Of a stretch of DNA of 64,000 nucleotides, positions 26,321 to 35,376 are shown one piece after another. The position numbers and the translations under genes were made by a program. The DNA comes from CAZMNY01 sp964567745 (lineage in GTDB: Bacteria; Planctomycetota; Planctomycetia; Pirellulales; Pirellulaceae). How positions within the stretch are numbered: position 1 is the first letter of the stretch; each line of letters opens with the position of its first letter. The stretch spans positions 1 to 64,000 of the forward strand of contig CAZMNY010000004.1 of the NCBI GenBank assembly GCA_964567745.1. Reading direction: 5' to 3'. The notes under the pieces are model-generated. The model made no database searches and was not told where the DNA came from. It saw only the letters and a program-made list of their open reading frames with translations.

Positions 26321-27661
26321 TTAGAATCCCTCGAGCGGCGATGTGGCGTCGCCGAATTCTTTGTGGGCGAGCCCCATGCGGTTCATGATTGAGAGGTACA
26401 TTCCGCATAGCTTGCGGTTGTCATCGCCCTTCTTCATGTAATCGAGCACGCGTCCGGTTTCGATTGAACCACCCAATCCGCCCGCGGTGAGCAAGGGCAC
26501 TTTGTTCGAATCGTGTCGGCTGCCCGACCACATGTTGTTGATAAACAGCAGGCACGAGTTGTCGAGCACCGTTCGATCCGCTTCCTTCATCGCATCGAGC
26601 CGAGTTGCCAGGTAGGCGAGTTGGCTACAGTAGAATCGCGACACGCGTTCGAAATCGTCCGACAGGTCATCGTGCGACGCCGAGTGGTGGGCCTTTCGCA
26701 CATTGAGGAAGGGATAGAACAAACCGGAAATATCGCGGCACAGCAGCAGCGTCGCAACTCGCGTCTTGTCGGTTTGGAAGCCGAGCGCCACGATGTCGCA
26801 CATCAGCTTCATATGATCCCGTATATCCTCGGGCAAACCATCGTCCGGCCGTTTCATGGTCACCAAGGCTTGTCCTTTCGAACGAGCTCGCTCGGAGGCC
26901 TTCCGCTTCACTTCGCGCATTCGCTCGATCTTCTTTTCGATTTCGCGAACGCTGGTCAGGTATTCGTCTAGCTTTCGCTTGTCGCCCGAACTGACTTTTC
27001 GATTCAAATTGGCTGCCTGTTCCATGACGCGGTCGAGCACGCTTCGGTCGCGACGGCTGCCTCGATTATCAAACAGATTGTCGAAGGCAAGAGATGGGTA
27101 AATCTCCATCGGCACGGGTGAGGTCGCGTTTTGCCAAGAGATATGCGAGCTATATGCCATCGAGAAATTGGTCTCGTGATAACCCGTGATTGGTTGCTCG
27201 CAACCGAGCACCAGACTTGCCTGGACGGTCTCTTGCCCAATGTGGTTAGCCAACACTTGGTCGACGCTGATACCACCTTTTAGCTCGGCGCCCTTTTGCA
27301 GTGCCGCGCCGGAGAGAATGTTACCTGTTTGGCCCGGATGAATGCCAACGCCGGTCGCGTTCTTGTTGAACAAGCCGGATACGAAGTTCATCTTCGACTT
27401 CAGCTTCTCCATCGGAGCGAGGCTCTTGCCCAACTCCATCTCTGCGCCGCTGCCCTTGGCCCACCAATGCTTGGCGTTGATTCCGCAGGCCATGAAGAGC
27501 GCGGCGAACCGTTTCGGAAAAACCGACTCGCTGGAGTCCTCTTTGAGTTCGCTTCCCCAAACGGAAATTGATTCGAGCCAAGGCAGCGCCATGGCGACGC
27601 CCGCTCCACGAAGTAACGTCCGCCGAGAAAGTTGACGTTTGACATGATGAGAAATCGTCAT
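26321..27661 (-). CDS. DUF1552 protein, Tat-exported
   Basis: A 446-residue protein. The N-terminus SRRTLLRGAGVAMALPWLES is a twin-arginine signal, so it is exported folded. The body matches DUF1552 (FPKRFAALFMACGINAKHWW, MNFVSGLFNKNATGVGIHPG, SMAYSSHISW, SVREIEKKIERMRE, SCLLFINNMWSGSRHDS). The family is found mainly in Planctomycetes, Verrucomicrobia and relatives, and its catalytic role is unknown. Its fold is inferred by family to be alkaline-phosphatase-like, similar to DUF1501. It starts three bases after the stop of the DUF1592-type cytochrome gene, the standard pairing for these two families, so one transcript and joint function are expected. Confidence 0.92.
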   Translation of the reverse strand: MTISHHVKRQLSRRTLLRGAGVAMALPWLESISVWGSELKEDSSESVFPKRFAALFMACGINAKHWWAKGSGAEMELGKSLAPMEKLKSKMNFVSGLFNKNATGVGIHPGQTGNILSGAALQKGAELKGGISVDQVLANHIGQETVQASLVLGCEQPITGYHETNFSMAYSSHISWQNATSPVPMEIYPSLAFDNLFDNRGSRRDRSVLDRVMEQAANLNRKVSSGDKRKLDEYLTSVREIEKKIERMREVKRKASERARSKGQALVTMKRPDDGLPEDIRDHMKLMCDIVALGFQTDKTRVATLLLCRDISGLFYPFLNVRKAHHSASHDDLSDDFERVSRFYCSQLAYLATRLDAMKEADRTVLDNSCLLFINNMWSGSRHDSNKVPLLTAGGLGGSIETGRVLDYMKKGDDNRKLCGMYLSIMNRMGLAHKEFGDATSPLEGF

Positions 27662-27664
27662 TGG

Positions 27665-30600
27665 TCATTCCTTGTCACACGACGCAAACACGCGTTTGTT
27701 TCTAAACTGCGAGCTGAGAACAATGGTTTCTATAAGGGTTGAGAAGCGATGCCCGTTCGCATTCAATTTCTGTTTCATTTCCTCGACAAGCAACTCGTCA
27801 GAGAGAATGAGGCTGCGGCCCAGTGCATAGGATAACAGCTTTCGGCAAAGATTCTCCACGAATTCGTCTTGCCGATGATTGCGGATGTATTTGCGGAGCC
27901 CGCTAATGCCACTCCCTTTGGCGCGACCGCCTGGGAAAATGGTCGACTGCTCCACTGGGCGGCCGGCCAAGTCGTTCGCACGGCGTTCCCCAATCGGCCC
28001 AAACCCTTCAAAGACGACTCCGAGCCCATCGATGCGATCGTGGCAACCCGCACAGCTTTTGTTGTCGCGATGTCGAGCGAGTATTTCTCGCAGCGACAGA
28101 TCGCCCAGTTTCGTTTCGTCGTCAGGCAGCTCGGGCACGTTCGGTGGCGGTGCTGGAATCGTCTCGCCCAAAACTCGCCGCGCGACCCAGTAGCCTCGTT
28201 TCACCGGGCTCGTCCGCAGCCCGGGTGAATTTTTCGTGAGGAAAACCGCCATGGCAAGCAACCCTCCGCGATCGCTCTTCGACGCGTTGGGAATGAGCCG
28301 CCAAGCGGCTTTATCTCCGATCTCAACGGACATGCCGTAATGTTTCGCGAGCACCGGATTGACGAAAGTGTGCTCGGCGTAAAGGAAGTCGAGAATCGAT
28401 CGGTCATTGCCAGCGACATCGACGAAGAACCGAATCGGCTCTTCAAACATGGCCTCGCGGAGCTCGTCGGTGAATTGAGCGAATCGTTCGCGAGCGACAC
28501 TGTTGTGGTCCTGAAAGCGTCGGAAGTCGAGCCAGTTGCCCGCGAATTCGATCGCCATTCCTTTCACTCGCTCATCGTTCAGCATTCGCCTTGTTTCGAT
28601 GACGATCTCTTCATCCGTTGCCAGCGAGTTATTCTCCGCTCGAGCAAGTAGCGCCTGATCGGGCATGGACGACCAAAGGAAATAGCTGAGTCGGCTGGCA
28701 AGCTCGTGGCTAGACAATCGAGTACGATTGGCGCCCGCACTCTTCGGCGCTCCCGCAGTTTGGCTCGCATCAACACGGGCGAGATCCATGCGGTAGAAAA
28801 ACTTGGGCGACATGAGTATCGAGACAATCGAGTCTTGGATTGCCTGATCGTGAGTCAGCTCTTCGTCGTCTCGCAGCTTGCGATAGAACGAGCGAATGCT
28901 GTCGATCTCCTCTTTGTCGAGTTTGCGACGATACGCTCGCTGCGCGAATTCGGTGATGGCCGTTAGGTGAGCAGACTCGGCTTGGCGTCGAGCGTTCTCG
29001 ACCCAACGGATTTGCTTGTTGATGTCTGAAAAGTACTTATCAATCGCCTCCAACGCCGTAGCGCTTCCTCCGGATCGCTTCGCTTTGGCCCGGTAGAGTT
29101 TAGCCAGACGAATGATCATCGCTTCGTCGAGCGCCGCACGGTCCTCGGCCCGAACGAAATCGAATTCAGGATCTCGCATGTACCTCGAATCCGTTCGCTC
29201 AAACCACAGAAAACCGGCGTACTGCCGCATCGGGGCGGCGGTGACGAAATCGAGTTCGCGCCAGAGCGTGTCGAGTTCGCGCTGCTCGTTCTCGCTGAGC
29301 ACCATGTCATACAGCGGTTGATCATCTCGGAAGTAGCCCATCATGCTGTGGAACCCGGCGCTCAACAGGCGGCCTTTTTCCTGCTCGGCTCGAGGCGTGC
29401 CCAAGTAGTCGCGACCTCGCTCGGAAATGTAGAACGCGTCGGGAAACGTCGCGCAGAATCGCTCGATCGATGCAACCATTGTCGATCGATCGGAGCTGTT
29501 CTCGGGAAGGTCAAGTCGTTTCTTTTCGTCGGCCGGTTGTTTGTTTCTATTTCTGCGAGTCGATGCGGCCGGCGGATTGAGTAACGCGGGCAGGTTTAAA
29601 CTCGTCCGGTGTTTTGCGTACTGCCGATTCTTCCACAGCACAAACGGCTGCGATCCTCGGTGATTTCCTTCGACGTATAGGTTCGGATAGGTCGCTGTCA
29701 GTCGACGCCGCGCTTGCAAGACGAATTCGCCCAGCGACTCGCTCATCCGCCGAGCATCGTTCGCGCCGACCACTTCCTTCAACTCAGCCCACTTCGATTG
29801 AAGTTCATGGAATGGCCCGACAGGTTCGTTTGAGTTAAGCGCCGCGACGACGCGAGTCAGGTATTTCTTGCTGACTTGTCGGCGATCGGCGACTGCCACC
29901 AATGTCATTTCGCCGGAGCGAGTGAATTGCCAGGCGGCGAAAAAGTAGTCGGCCAGATCGGTCGGTTGACGCTCGTAGAACTGGACAATCCGTTTCACAC
30001 AGTATTTGTCTTTGTCGGTATCCGTCATCGCAGGGTGAGGAGCGAAGGCGATGCCGTTGGGTTTGAGTACGACGTGCTCCGAAACGTGACGGGCCGCCGT
30101 CAGGTATCGCCTAAGCAACGCCGGCGACATCGACAGCGTTTCCGCCGAGTTGTCGAAGCCGGCTTCGTTGGCCGCGTCGATCGGAAATTCGCGCGTCGGT
30201 CGGATGTCGACGCCAGTGAGGTCGCGAATTGTATAGTCGTACTCGGAGTTGCTCAGCCGACGCGCGACAACTCGGCCCGGATCGCCCTCATTCTTGACCG
30301 CTTCGAACCGTCTCAATGCGCGAATCCAAGCGACAACCGCTTCGCTCGATTTTGCTGCGGGCTGCTGCTCGTCGGCCGGTGGCATTTCACCTGCCGCAAT
30401 CCGTTTCATGACCATTTCCCAAACCGGATGGGCGCTGCGAACATCGGTGAGCGAACGGTAGGGGCTCAAATCCAACTTGGCTTCCGGGTCGTTCTCGCCA
30501 TGGCAATCCAAGCAATGCTCCGCAATAAACGGCGCGACGGACTTGGAGAAATCGCGTTGGAGCGATTGTTCGTCAGGCGACGTTTGAGCGGACACTGCAG

Positions 30601-30676
30601 GCGTGAATGCGGCGAGCATCTGCGATATCGAAACAATGGTCATCGTTGCGGCGAGGCGCAGCGGCGTGCGTGTCAT
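27665..30676 (-). CDS. DUF1587/1592/1588/1585 cytochrome-like protein (PSD family), secreted
   Basis: About 1003 residues. ATG 30676 gives a proper signal peptide (MTRTPLRLAATMTIV, cleavage after VSA); ATG 30727 would add 17 polar residues. In order: an N-terminal cytochrome c-like heme site CLDCHGENDPEAKLDL near residue 58; DUF1587 (RLSNSEYDYTIRDLTGVD); DUF1595 (EFAQRAYRRKLDKEEID); DUF1592 (ELASRLSYFLWSSMPD, AGNWLDFRRFQDH); DUF1588 (RTSPVKRGYWVARRVLG) with a second CAGCHDRIDGLGV site near 875; and DUF1585 (ENLCRKLLSYALGRSL). This is the standard partner of DUF1552 proteins. Function is unknown; electron transfer to or from a secreted redox enzyme is inferred from the heme motifs. Confidence 0.92.
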   Translation of the reverse strand: MTRTPLRLAATMTIVSISQMLAAFTPAVSAQTSPDEQSLQRDFSKSVAPFIAEHCLDCHGENDPEAKLDLSPYRSLTDVRSAHPVWEMVMKRIAAGEMPPADEQQPAAKSSEAVVAWIRALRRFEAVKNEGDPGRVVARRLSNSEYDYTIRDLTGVDIRPTREFPIDAANEAGFDNSAETLSMSPALLRRYLTAARHVSEHVVLKPNGIAFAPHPAMTDTDKDKYCVKRIVQFYERQPTDLADYFFAAWQFTRSGEMTLVAVADRRQVSKKYLTRVVAALNSNEPVGPFHELQSKWAELKEVVGANDARRMSESLGEFVLQARRRLTATYPNLYVEGNHRGSQPFVLWKNRQYAKHRTSLNLPALLNPPAASTRRNRNKQPADEKKRLDLPENSSDRSTMVASIERFCATFPDAFYISERGRDYLGTPRAEQEKGRLLSAGFHSMMGYFRDDQPLYDMVLSENEQRELDTLWRELDFVTAAPMRQYAGFLWFERTDSRYMRDPEFDFVRAEDRAALDEAMIIRLAKLYRAKAKRSGGSATALEAIDKYFSDINKQIRWVENARRQAESAHLTAITEFAQRAYRRKLDKEEIDSIRSFYRKLRDDEELTHDQAIQDSIVSILMSPKFFYRMDLARVDASQTAGAPKSAGANRTRLSSHELASRLSYFLWSSMPDQALLARAENNSLATDEEIVIETRRMLNDERVKGMAIEFAGNWLDFRRFQDHNSVARERFAQFTDELREAMFEEPIRFFVDVAGNDRSILDFLYAEHTFVNPVLAKHYGMSVEIGDKAAWRLIPNASKSDRGGLLAMAVFLTKNSPGLRTSPVKRGYWVARRVLGETIPAPPPNVPELPDDETKLGDLSLREILARHRDNKSCAGCHDRIDGLGVVFEGFGPIGERRANDLAGRPVEQSTIFPGGRAKGSGISGLRKYIRNHRQDEFVENLCRKLLSYALGRSLILSDELLVEEMKQKLNANGHRFSTLIETIVLSSQFRNKRVFASCDKE

Positions 30677-30810
30677 GGATGCACCGAAGGAAGTTCGATT
30701 GAGGTAATGCCGTCGTAGGTTGGCCATGCGGTTACGTCTTGTCGCGCGCGTTAGCGAACACGGCGAGTGACGTCACAAGTGTAAGGCAAACAAAACTCGG
30801 CAATCGCGCG

Positions 30811-32484
30811 CTATTGGTCTTTGGCGCCGCCGAGAGTGACGGAGATTTTGTATTTGTTTTGCAGGTGGGCGTGAGCGATGCTGGCGTGACTGTTCTTAGG
30901 GTACTTCTTGCAAACAAGTTGGAAGGCTTTAATCGCAGATTCCTTTGCCTTCAGTTCCTCGTATGTGTAGCCAACTTGAAGTTGAGCCCAAGGGGCCGAG
31001 GCTTCGTGGCCGCCGATAATCTGCGAATAGAGTATGACGGCTTCCTTTTGCTGCTTCAATTTCCGATGACACCAAGCCATGTTCTTGTAGTTTTCCGGGA
31101 ATCGCTCATCGCATTGTCGGTAGACTCCGATCGCTTCCTTGTGTTGACCCGCTTCCTGATGCGTGACAGCGACCTGCCAAAGCCAATCGGTGAGATGGGG
31201 GACGTCGAGCTTCATCAACTCTCGATAGACAGCTATCGCCTCCGCGAATTTCCTCGCGTCGCGCTGGCATCGAGCTTCCTCAGACTTCCAGCGGATCTGA
31301 TTCTCGGAATCCCGACCGGCCAAATCGCGATAGATCGGCACAGCTGATTGCGGTTTGCTTTGTTGGCGGTAGCTGTAAGCCACTTGATTCAAACCCTCGA
31401 TAGGATTCTTGAATCGACGGTAGACCGTGCGAGCTTCGTCGTACTTGTTTTGCGACTTGTACCAACCTGCAAAGTGACCGAGCAGTTCGTCGTCGACGCC
31501 GAATCGTTTCAACAACGCCTGATAGGCCTTTACGACGTCGTCATTCCGTCGCGCGGCGCTCAGAAGAGAGACGACATGAATCCCGTAACGCCTCGCCGTC
31601 GCTTTCTCCTCATCGCTCGCGCCTGCCGGCGATTTCTCCTTGACGTAGGCAACCGCGGCATCCGCCAGCTTGTTTCCCTTCGCCCTGTTTTCGTCCGTTC
31701 CGGTCATCTGACTAATCGGAGTGCGAACATAGTTGACGACCTGATCGACCAATCCTTTGTCTTCGGCGTAGGTGGTCTCCAGTGCCTTGACGCCTTCCAG
31801 GAAGGCCCCCGAGCGAAATAGGTGGTCACTCAGCGAATAGGACGCTTTTTGACAAATGCTCTTTGACGCTCGAGCTCGTTTGACTTCGAAGGTCAACTGT
31901 TTGAGCATCTTGGCTCGAGTCGTTTTGTCTTTCTCGGTACCCGCAATCTCGGCCATGTCCCACATGCCGTATGCCGCGGCGAGGTGGTCTGTCTTCTTGG
32001 CGAGCAAGTTCTTGTAGGCTCGCTTGGCGTTGGGTATTCGGCCGATGCTTTTGTAGGTCGACGCGATGTAATAGCTGGCCCAGACAGCTTCCGACGAGTT
32101 CGGCCAATAGTCGATGACCGATTGGAATCCTTCCTTAATGGCCGTGTTCTGCTTGCGAAGCTGCACCAGGCAAAGGCTCCACTTCAATTGAACGTACGCG
32201 GCGGCGTCGGACGCTTCGTAAAGCGTCAAGTACTTTTCGTACTCGGCCATCGCGACCTTCCACTTCTTTTCCGCGAAATACTTCTGCGCGATGTTCAACT
32301 GGTATCGTTCGACCTCACGCAGCTTCGGCACGTGCGTCTTCAGCAGGTCATCGAGTGTTTGCGCATTGGCGGCGGTTGGGAATGAGAACAAGCAAGCCGT
32401 AACGGCCATCGCAATCCAGAGACCGAGGCAGCGATGTTTGCCGGCCGCGACTACTCGTCGTTCTTCTCTTGAGCTTCCAACCAT
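30811..32484 (-). CDS. Periplasmic TPR protein, last gene of the Exb/TPR operon
   Basis: About 557 residues. ATG 32484 is chosen because GGAG lies eight bases upstream and it yields a signal peptide (RCLGLWIAMAVTACLFSFPTAANAQ). It overlaps the end of the DUF4159 gene by 34 bases, so translation is probably coupled. The mature protein is an alpha solenoid of TPR-like units, for example YFAEKKWKVAMAEYEKYLTLY, AVWASYYIASTYKSIG, YDEARTVYRRFKNPIEG, KFAEAIAVYRELMKL and HKEAIGVYRQCDERFPENY. It ends with ASIAHAHLQNKYKI. No enzyme motif is present. As the eighth gene in the run it probably provides a protein-binding scaffold in the periplasm for the Exb-like complex. Confidence 0.85.
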   Translation of the reverse strand: MVGSSREERRVVAAGKHRCLGLWIAMAVTACLFSFPTAANAQTLDDLLKTHVPKLREVERYQLNIAQKYFAEKKWKVAMAEYEKYLTLYEASDAAAYVQLKWSLCLVQLRKQNTAIKEGFQSVIDYWPNSSEAVWASYYIASTYKSIGRIPNAKRAYKNLLAKKTDHLAAAYGMWDMAEIAGTEKDKTTRAKMLKQLTFEVKRARASKSICQKASYSLSDHLFRSGAFLEGVKALETTYAEDKGLVDQVVNYVRTPISQMTGTDENRAKGNKLADAAVAYVKEKSPAGASDEEKATARRYGIHVVSLLSAARRNDDVVKAYQALLKRFGVDDELLGHFAGWYKSQNKYDEARTVYRRFKNPIEGLNQVAYSYRQQSKPQSAVPIYRDLAGRDSENQIRWKSEEARCQRDARKFAEAIAVYRELMKLDVPHLTDWLWQVAVTHQEAGQHKEAIGVYRQCDERFPENYKNMAWCHRKLKQQKEAVILYSQIIGGHEASAPWAQLQVGYTYEELKAKESAIKAFQLVCKKYPKNSHASIAHAHLQNKYKISVTLGGAKDQ

Positions 32485-33914
32485 TTCGCATACTCCGAAT
32501 GTGCGTAGAAAATCACGTTGGCACCGAGCTGATAGCAAGCCTCAGCAATCTCCGGTGAGACGCCGGCATGCCCATTGGACCAGGCGTCGCCGATATCGCC
32601 CGGGTGGTAGTAGCAAACCCAGCGGCCATCTTTGTACCATCCCAACGCCTCTTTGCCTCCGTGAGGCGCGACGTAGGGCAAGAAGGGGATAGCGTGCGGA
32701 ATTCGGTGAATGCGGTCATCGAGCGGCACAGGAACGGGGCGGATCCCTGGCAAGACGCGATTCATCATCGCCATCGCTTGGTTGTGGAAGTGCCGGCTGC
32801 CGCCGTTGTCGATAAACAACATGCCGTGCTTGTCGGTCAAATATTCGCGAAGAATTTTGACGTCATTGTTCGAAAGCGAGATGTTCTTTTGGCCCGTCAT
32901 GTAAACCATCGGCGGGCTCTTTCGCAATGGAAAATTCTTCAGCTGAGCGACTCGGCGCGATTCGGTTTTCTCAGCGACATTCTGCGAGGTCAGGTCGTAG
33001 TAGCGAACCAACATGTTGAGATCGCCGCCGATGCCGTAATCCTGATCCCAATCTCCGCCACTGTATTCAAGCCGGATGAAACGGACTTTGCCTCGCTTCG
33101 TGCCGCCGGCAAATCCAGCCCCTTTGCCTTCGCCGTAGCCCTTCGTGTAGGCGTGCTCGGTGACTTCCTCAAGTTGCAATTTGACCTCTTCAATCGGCGG
33201 CACCTTGAACAGGATGGCGCTGAAAGGATTGACGATGAATTTCTTCCGAATAATCTTCTTGATCTTGACGACCCGAGCGACGGTTTTTTGTTCACCGCCG
33301 CCGGCTGGCATTTCATAGATTTCGTAGCAGCCTTGCATTTGCGACGCGAGCAGACAGAGCAGCAGAAAGAGGCAGCAGTAGGTCGTGAACGCGGCCAGCG
33401 ATTGTCGAAGCCGCGGGCTGTTCTCGCCGTAGTACCAAGCGGCAGTGTCGAGCGGATTTGAAGTCGATTTTTCGACGCTCGTATGGACTCTTGGGCTCGT
33501 CGATAACAGGTATTCCGGCGAGATCGTTCGGCATCGAGTTCGTTCGTACCGCGCCGCGCATTTTTCCAGGATCCAGATCATCCAGGCGAGCCCGATCAAG
33601 AACGCGCCACCCATTCCCGCACGCGCAAGTCCTGCGCGAAGCGTGTCGAGCACCAGTTGGTGGGCGGCGAACACGGCGAACGGAAGCACCGTCACGTACG
33701 CCACCGAGGCTCGCAGCCAGAACTTGCGCGGCACCCCGAGTCGCAGCGCTCGCCCTCGAACCAACCAGGACACCGCAGCGACGGCGGCGAGCCCCATTAC
33801 CGCGCCGTCCAGCCAGACGGGCAGCCACATAGCGCCGCGCCAGTCGAGCAGGCAAAGCAGCCAGACTGGGATGGCGATCAGGCCGAGCAGGATGGAAGTG
33901 GTTTTGTTGGGCAC
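32451..33914 (-). CDS. DUF4159 membrane protein
   Basis: A 487-residue protein with a likely GTG start at 33914. The N-terminal 210 residues hold several TM helices (SILLGLIAIPVWLLCLLDW, AVMGLAAVAAVSWLV, VAYVTVLPFAVFAAHQLVL, GGAFLIGLAWMIWILEKCAA, AAFTTYCCLFLLLCLLASQ). The C-terminal 270 residues are a DUF4159 domain (GKVRFIRLEYSGGDWDQDYG, GDLNMLVRYYDLTSQNV, PPMVYMTGQKNISLSNNDV, REYLTDKHGMLFIDNGGSRHF, ALGWYKDGRWVCYYHPGDIGDAW). A similar layout is known near MoxR/DUF58 gene sets, and its role is unknown. Here it follows ExbB/ExbD genes, so it may be the structural platform linked to the proton channel. Confidence 0.85.
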   Translation of the reverse strand: MPNKTTSILLGLIAIPVWLLCLLDWRGAMWLPVWLDGAVMGLAAVAAVSWLVRGRALRLGVPRKFWLRASVAYVTVLPFAVFAAHQLVLDTLRAGLARAGMGGAFLIGLAWMIWILEKCAARYERTRCRTISPEYLLSTSPRVHTSVEKSTSNPLDTAAWYYGENSPRLRQSLAAFTTYCCLFLLLCLLASQMQGCYEIYEMPAGGGEQKTVARVVKIKKIIRKKFIVNPFSAILFKVPPIEEVKLQLEEVTEHAYTKGYGEGKGAGFAGGTKRGKVRFIRLEYSGGDWDQDYGIGGDLNMLVRYYDLTSQNVAEKTESRRVAQLKNFPLRKSPPMVYMTGQKNISLSNNDVKILREYLTDKHGMLFIDNGGSRHFHNQAMAMMNRVLPGIRPVPVPLDDRIHRIPHAIPFLPYVAPHGGKEALGWYKDGRWVCYYHPGDIGDAWSNGHAGVSPEIAEACYQLGANVIFYAHSEYAKWLEAQEKNDE

Positions 33915-33935
33915 AATTCAGGTTCGCGTGAGGGG

Positions 33936-34406
33936 CTACTTGATGCCGTCGATTAGATTGTCGAGATCAGCTTCGCGAGGGTTCTTATCTGGTTCCGCGT
34001 TTTTGGCTTCGCCGATGCCAAGTGAGCCGAGAACCTTTTCTGGATCGGCGACGTTGGTGCCGCCTGGTTCGGTGTTCGCCGCGTTGTTACTTGCTTGCGT
34101 GTCGGCAGCGGCAGGCGTCGCGGGTTGGTCCGCGGAATCTTTCACTTGTGTCGCGGGTTTGGCTGAGGCCTGCGACGATCCGTCCGATGGGAAAAGAAAA
34201 TAGGGCACAACCGTTCCCGCCACCGTCAAGATGGCCAAGCCGATTGAGCCGAGAATGAGCCCTTTCCAAAGCCCGCCTTCGTCGTTCATTCCGATCGCCT
34301 CTTGCGGCGTGCGATGTTTCAGGCCGGCAAGAAACGTCTTGACCTCCGCCACCGCCGCGGCTTGTGAACTCGCCAACTCGTCACTTGCGTGGATTTCATT
34401 TTTCAT
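33936..34406 (-). CDS. Single-TM hypothetical protein in the Exb operon
   Basis: A 156-residue protein not matched to a family. The N-terminal 45 residues are soluble (SSQAAAVAEVKTFLAGLKHR). One TM helix follows (GLILGSIGLAILTVAGTVVPYFLF, about 49-72), and then a Ser/Ala/Thr/Asn-rich low-complexity tail that ends acidic (READLDNLIDGIK). This layout resembles a bitopic linker protein with a flexible periplasmic arm, as in TonB or TolA, although no TonB-like C-terminal domain is visible. Its ATG overlaps the TGA of the upstream ExbD-like gene (ATGA, 34403-34406), so translational coupling is likely. Confidence 0.75.
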   Translation of the reverse strand: MKNEIHASDELASSQAAAVAEVKTFLAGLKHRTPQEAIGMNDEGGLWKGLILGSIGLAILTVAGTVVPYFLFPSDGSSQASAKPATQVKDSADQPATPAAADTQASNNAANTEPGGTNVADPEKVLGSLGIGEAKNAEPDKNPREADLDNLIDGIK

Positions 34407-34816
34407 GGCGAACCTCTCGGTTGTTCTTCCAAAATGTGAACTAGATCACCGCCAGCCTCGCTAATCGCTTCGATGGCAGGTTCGAAGTACATGGCCTGCG
34501 CATCGCGATGGACCTTGAGCAGCACCACTCGCTCGCCGGCCGGTGCGTCGCCCAAGAGGGCTTCGATTTCTGAGGCCAATTGAACGTCGCCAAACGGCTG
34601 GCCGTTGATGTAGTACTTATTATCCTTGTCGATCAAAACGCTGATCTTACTTCCGCCCGTACTGTCGAGCGTAATTGCCGTTGCAGGGTCCCACTGAAGA
34701 TGGCTGTCATCCTGAGCTCGCGCGAGGATAACGAAAAAGATCAGCAGATTAAACGCGATGTCACCCATCGCGGTGCTGGGGACCGTCGCGGCATGTTTTC
34801 GTCGTCGTATCTTCAT
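34403..34816 (-). CDS. ExbD/TolR-like biopolymer transport protein, second copy
   Basis: A 137-residue ExbD/TolR-type protein. A basic N-terminus (MKIRRRKHAATVP) is followed by a single TM helix starting MGDIAFNLLIFFVILARAQ. The Asp at position 19 sits just inside the helix, where ExbD and TolR carry the essential proton-channel aspartate. The periplasmic domain includes ISVLIDKDNKYYINGQPFGD, ERVVLLKVHRDAQAMYFEPA and IEAISEAGGDLVHILEE, the usual ExbD-like fold. It stands third after ExbB, with 114 bp to the other ExbD copy and an ATGA overlap with the next gene. Confidence 0.88.
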   Translation of the reverse strand: MKIRRRKHAATVPSTAMGDIAFNLLIFFVILARAQDDSHLQWDPATAITLDSTGGSKISVLIDKDNKYYINGQPFGDVQLASEIEALLGDAPAGERVVLLKVHRDAQAMYFEPAIEAISEAGGDLVHILEEQPRGSP

Positions 34817-34930
34817 CGGTCTGCCAGCACCAACTTGCGTCGTTGACGTTCGCTAGTGCGTTGGGCGAGGTTCGTGTTTAGTTGTTTGTAGGTTTGTGAA
34901 CGGGAAGTTGAGCAAGACACAAGTCGCCAA

Positions 34931-35359
34931 TCAGTTCGGCAATATGACAGTTTGCTCTTCTTCGGTTTGAATCGTGATCACGCCGCCCGCCTCCTCGATC
35001 ATCTCGGTATAACGAATCCAGATGTGATAGGGAGTGTCCTTTTTGCTTCTGACGACGACCACTCGATCTTCCGAACGCGGGCGGGTGGAGAACAGTCTCT
35101 TCAGTTGAGGCTTGAACAATCGCTCGTTGACCGCCGTGCCGTTTATGAGCGCGGCGCCGCGGGTGAGTTGTACTTCAATGTTTTCGATCTCTTGTTTCTG
35201 CTCTTCGTTTTGTTCGCTGCGAGGCAACACTTGCTTTCTTCCCGAGTCGGGCTGTACGGAAGCGCAGACGAGAAAAAACACAATCAGGTTGAATGCGATG
35301 TCGCCCGACGCGCTCGACGCCGGCTCGACTAGAAGCTTGCTAGGTCTCCGCGCTTTCAA
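34931..35359 (-). CDS. ExbD/TolR-like biopolymer transport protein, first copy
   Basis: A 142-residue protein. TTG at 35359 is the likely start, with GGAG six bases upstream. The TM helix begins SGDIAFNLIVFFLVCASVQ and carries the channel Asp at position 20. The periplasmic part has ENIEVQLTRGAALINGTAVN, RVVVVRSKKDTPYHIWIRYT and EMIEEAGGVITIQTEEEQ. The insert NEEQKQEIENIE is more charged than in the second copy. Two different ExbD/TolR proteins with one ExbB suggest a mixed ring or two alternative stator partners. It follows ExbB by 17 bp. Confidence 0.88.
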   Translation of the reverse strand: MKARRPSKLLVEPASSASGDIAFNLIVFFLVCASVQPDSGRKQVLPRSEQNEEQKQEIENIEVQLTRGAALINGTAVNERLFKPQLKRLFSTRPRSEDRVVVVRSKKDTPYHIWIRYTEMIEEAGGVITIQTEEEQTVILPN

Positions 35360-35376
35360 ATCGAACTCCGCTCAAG

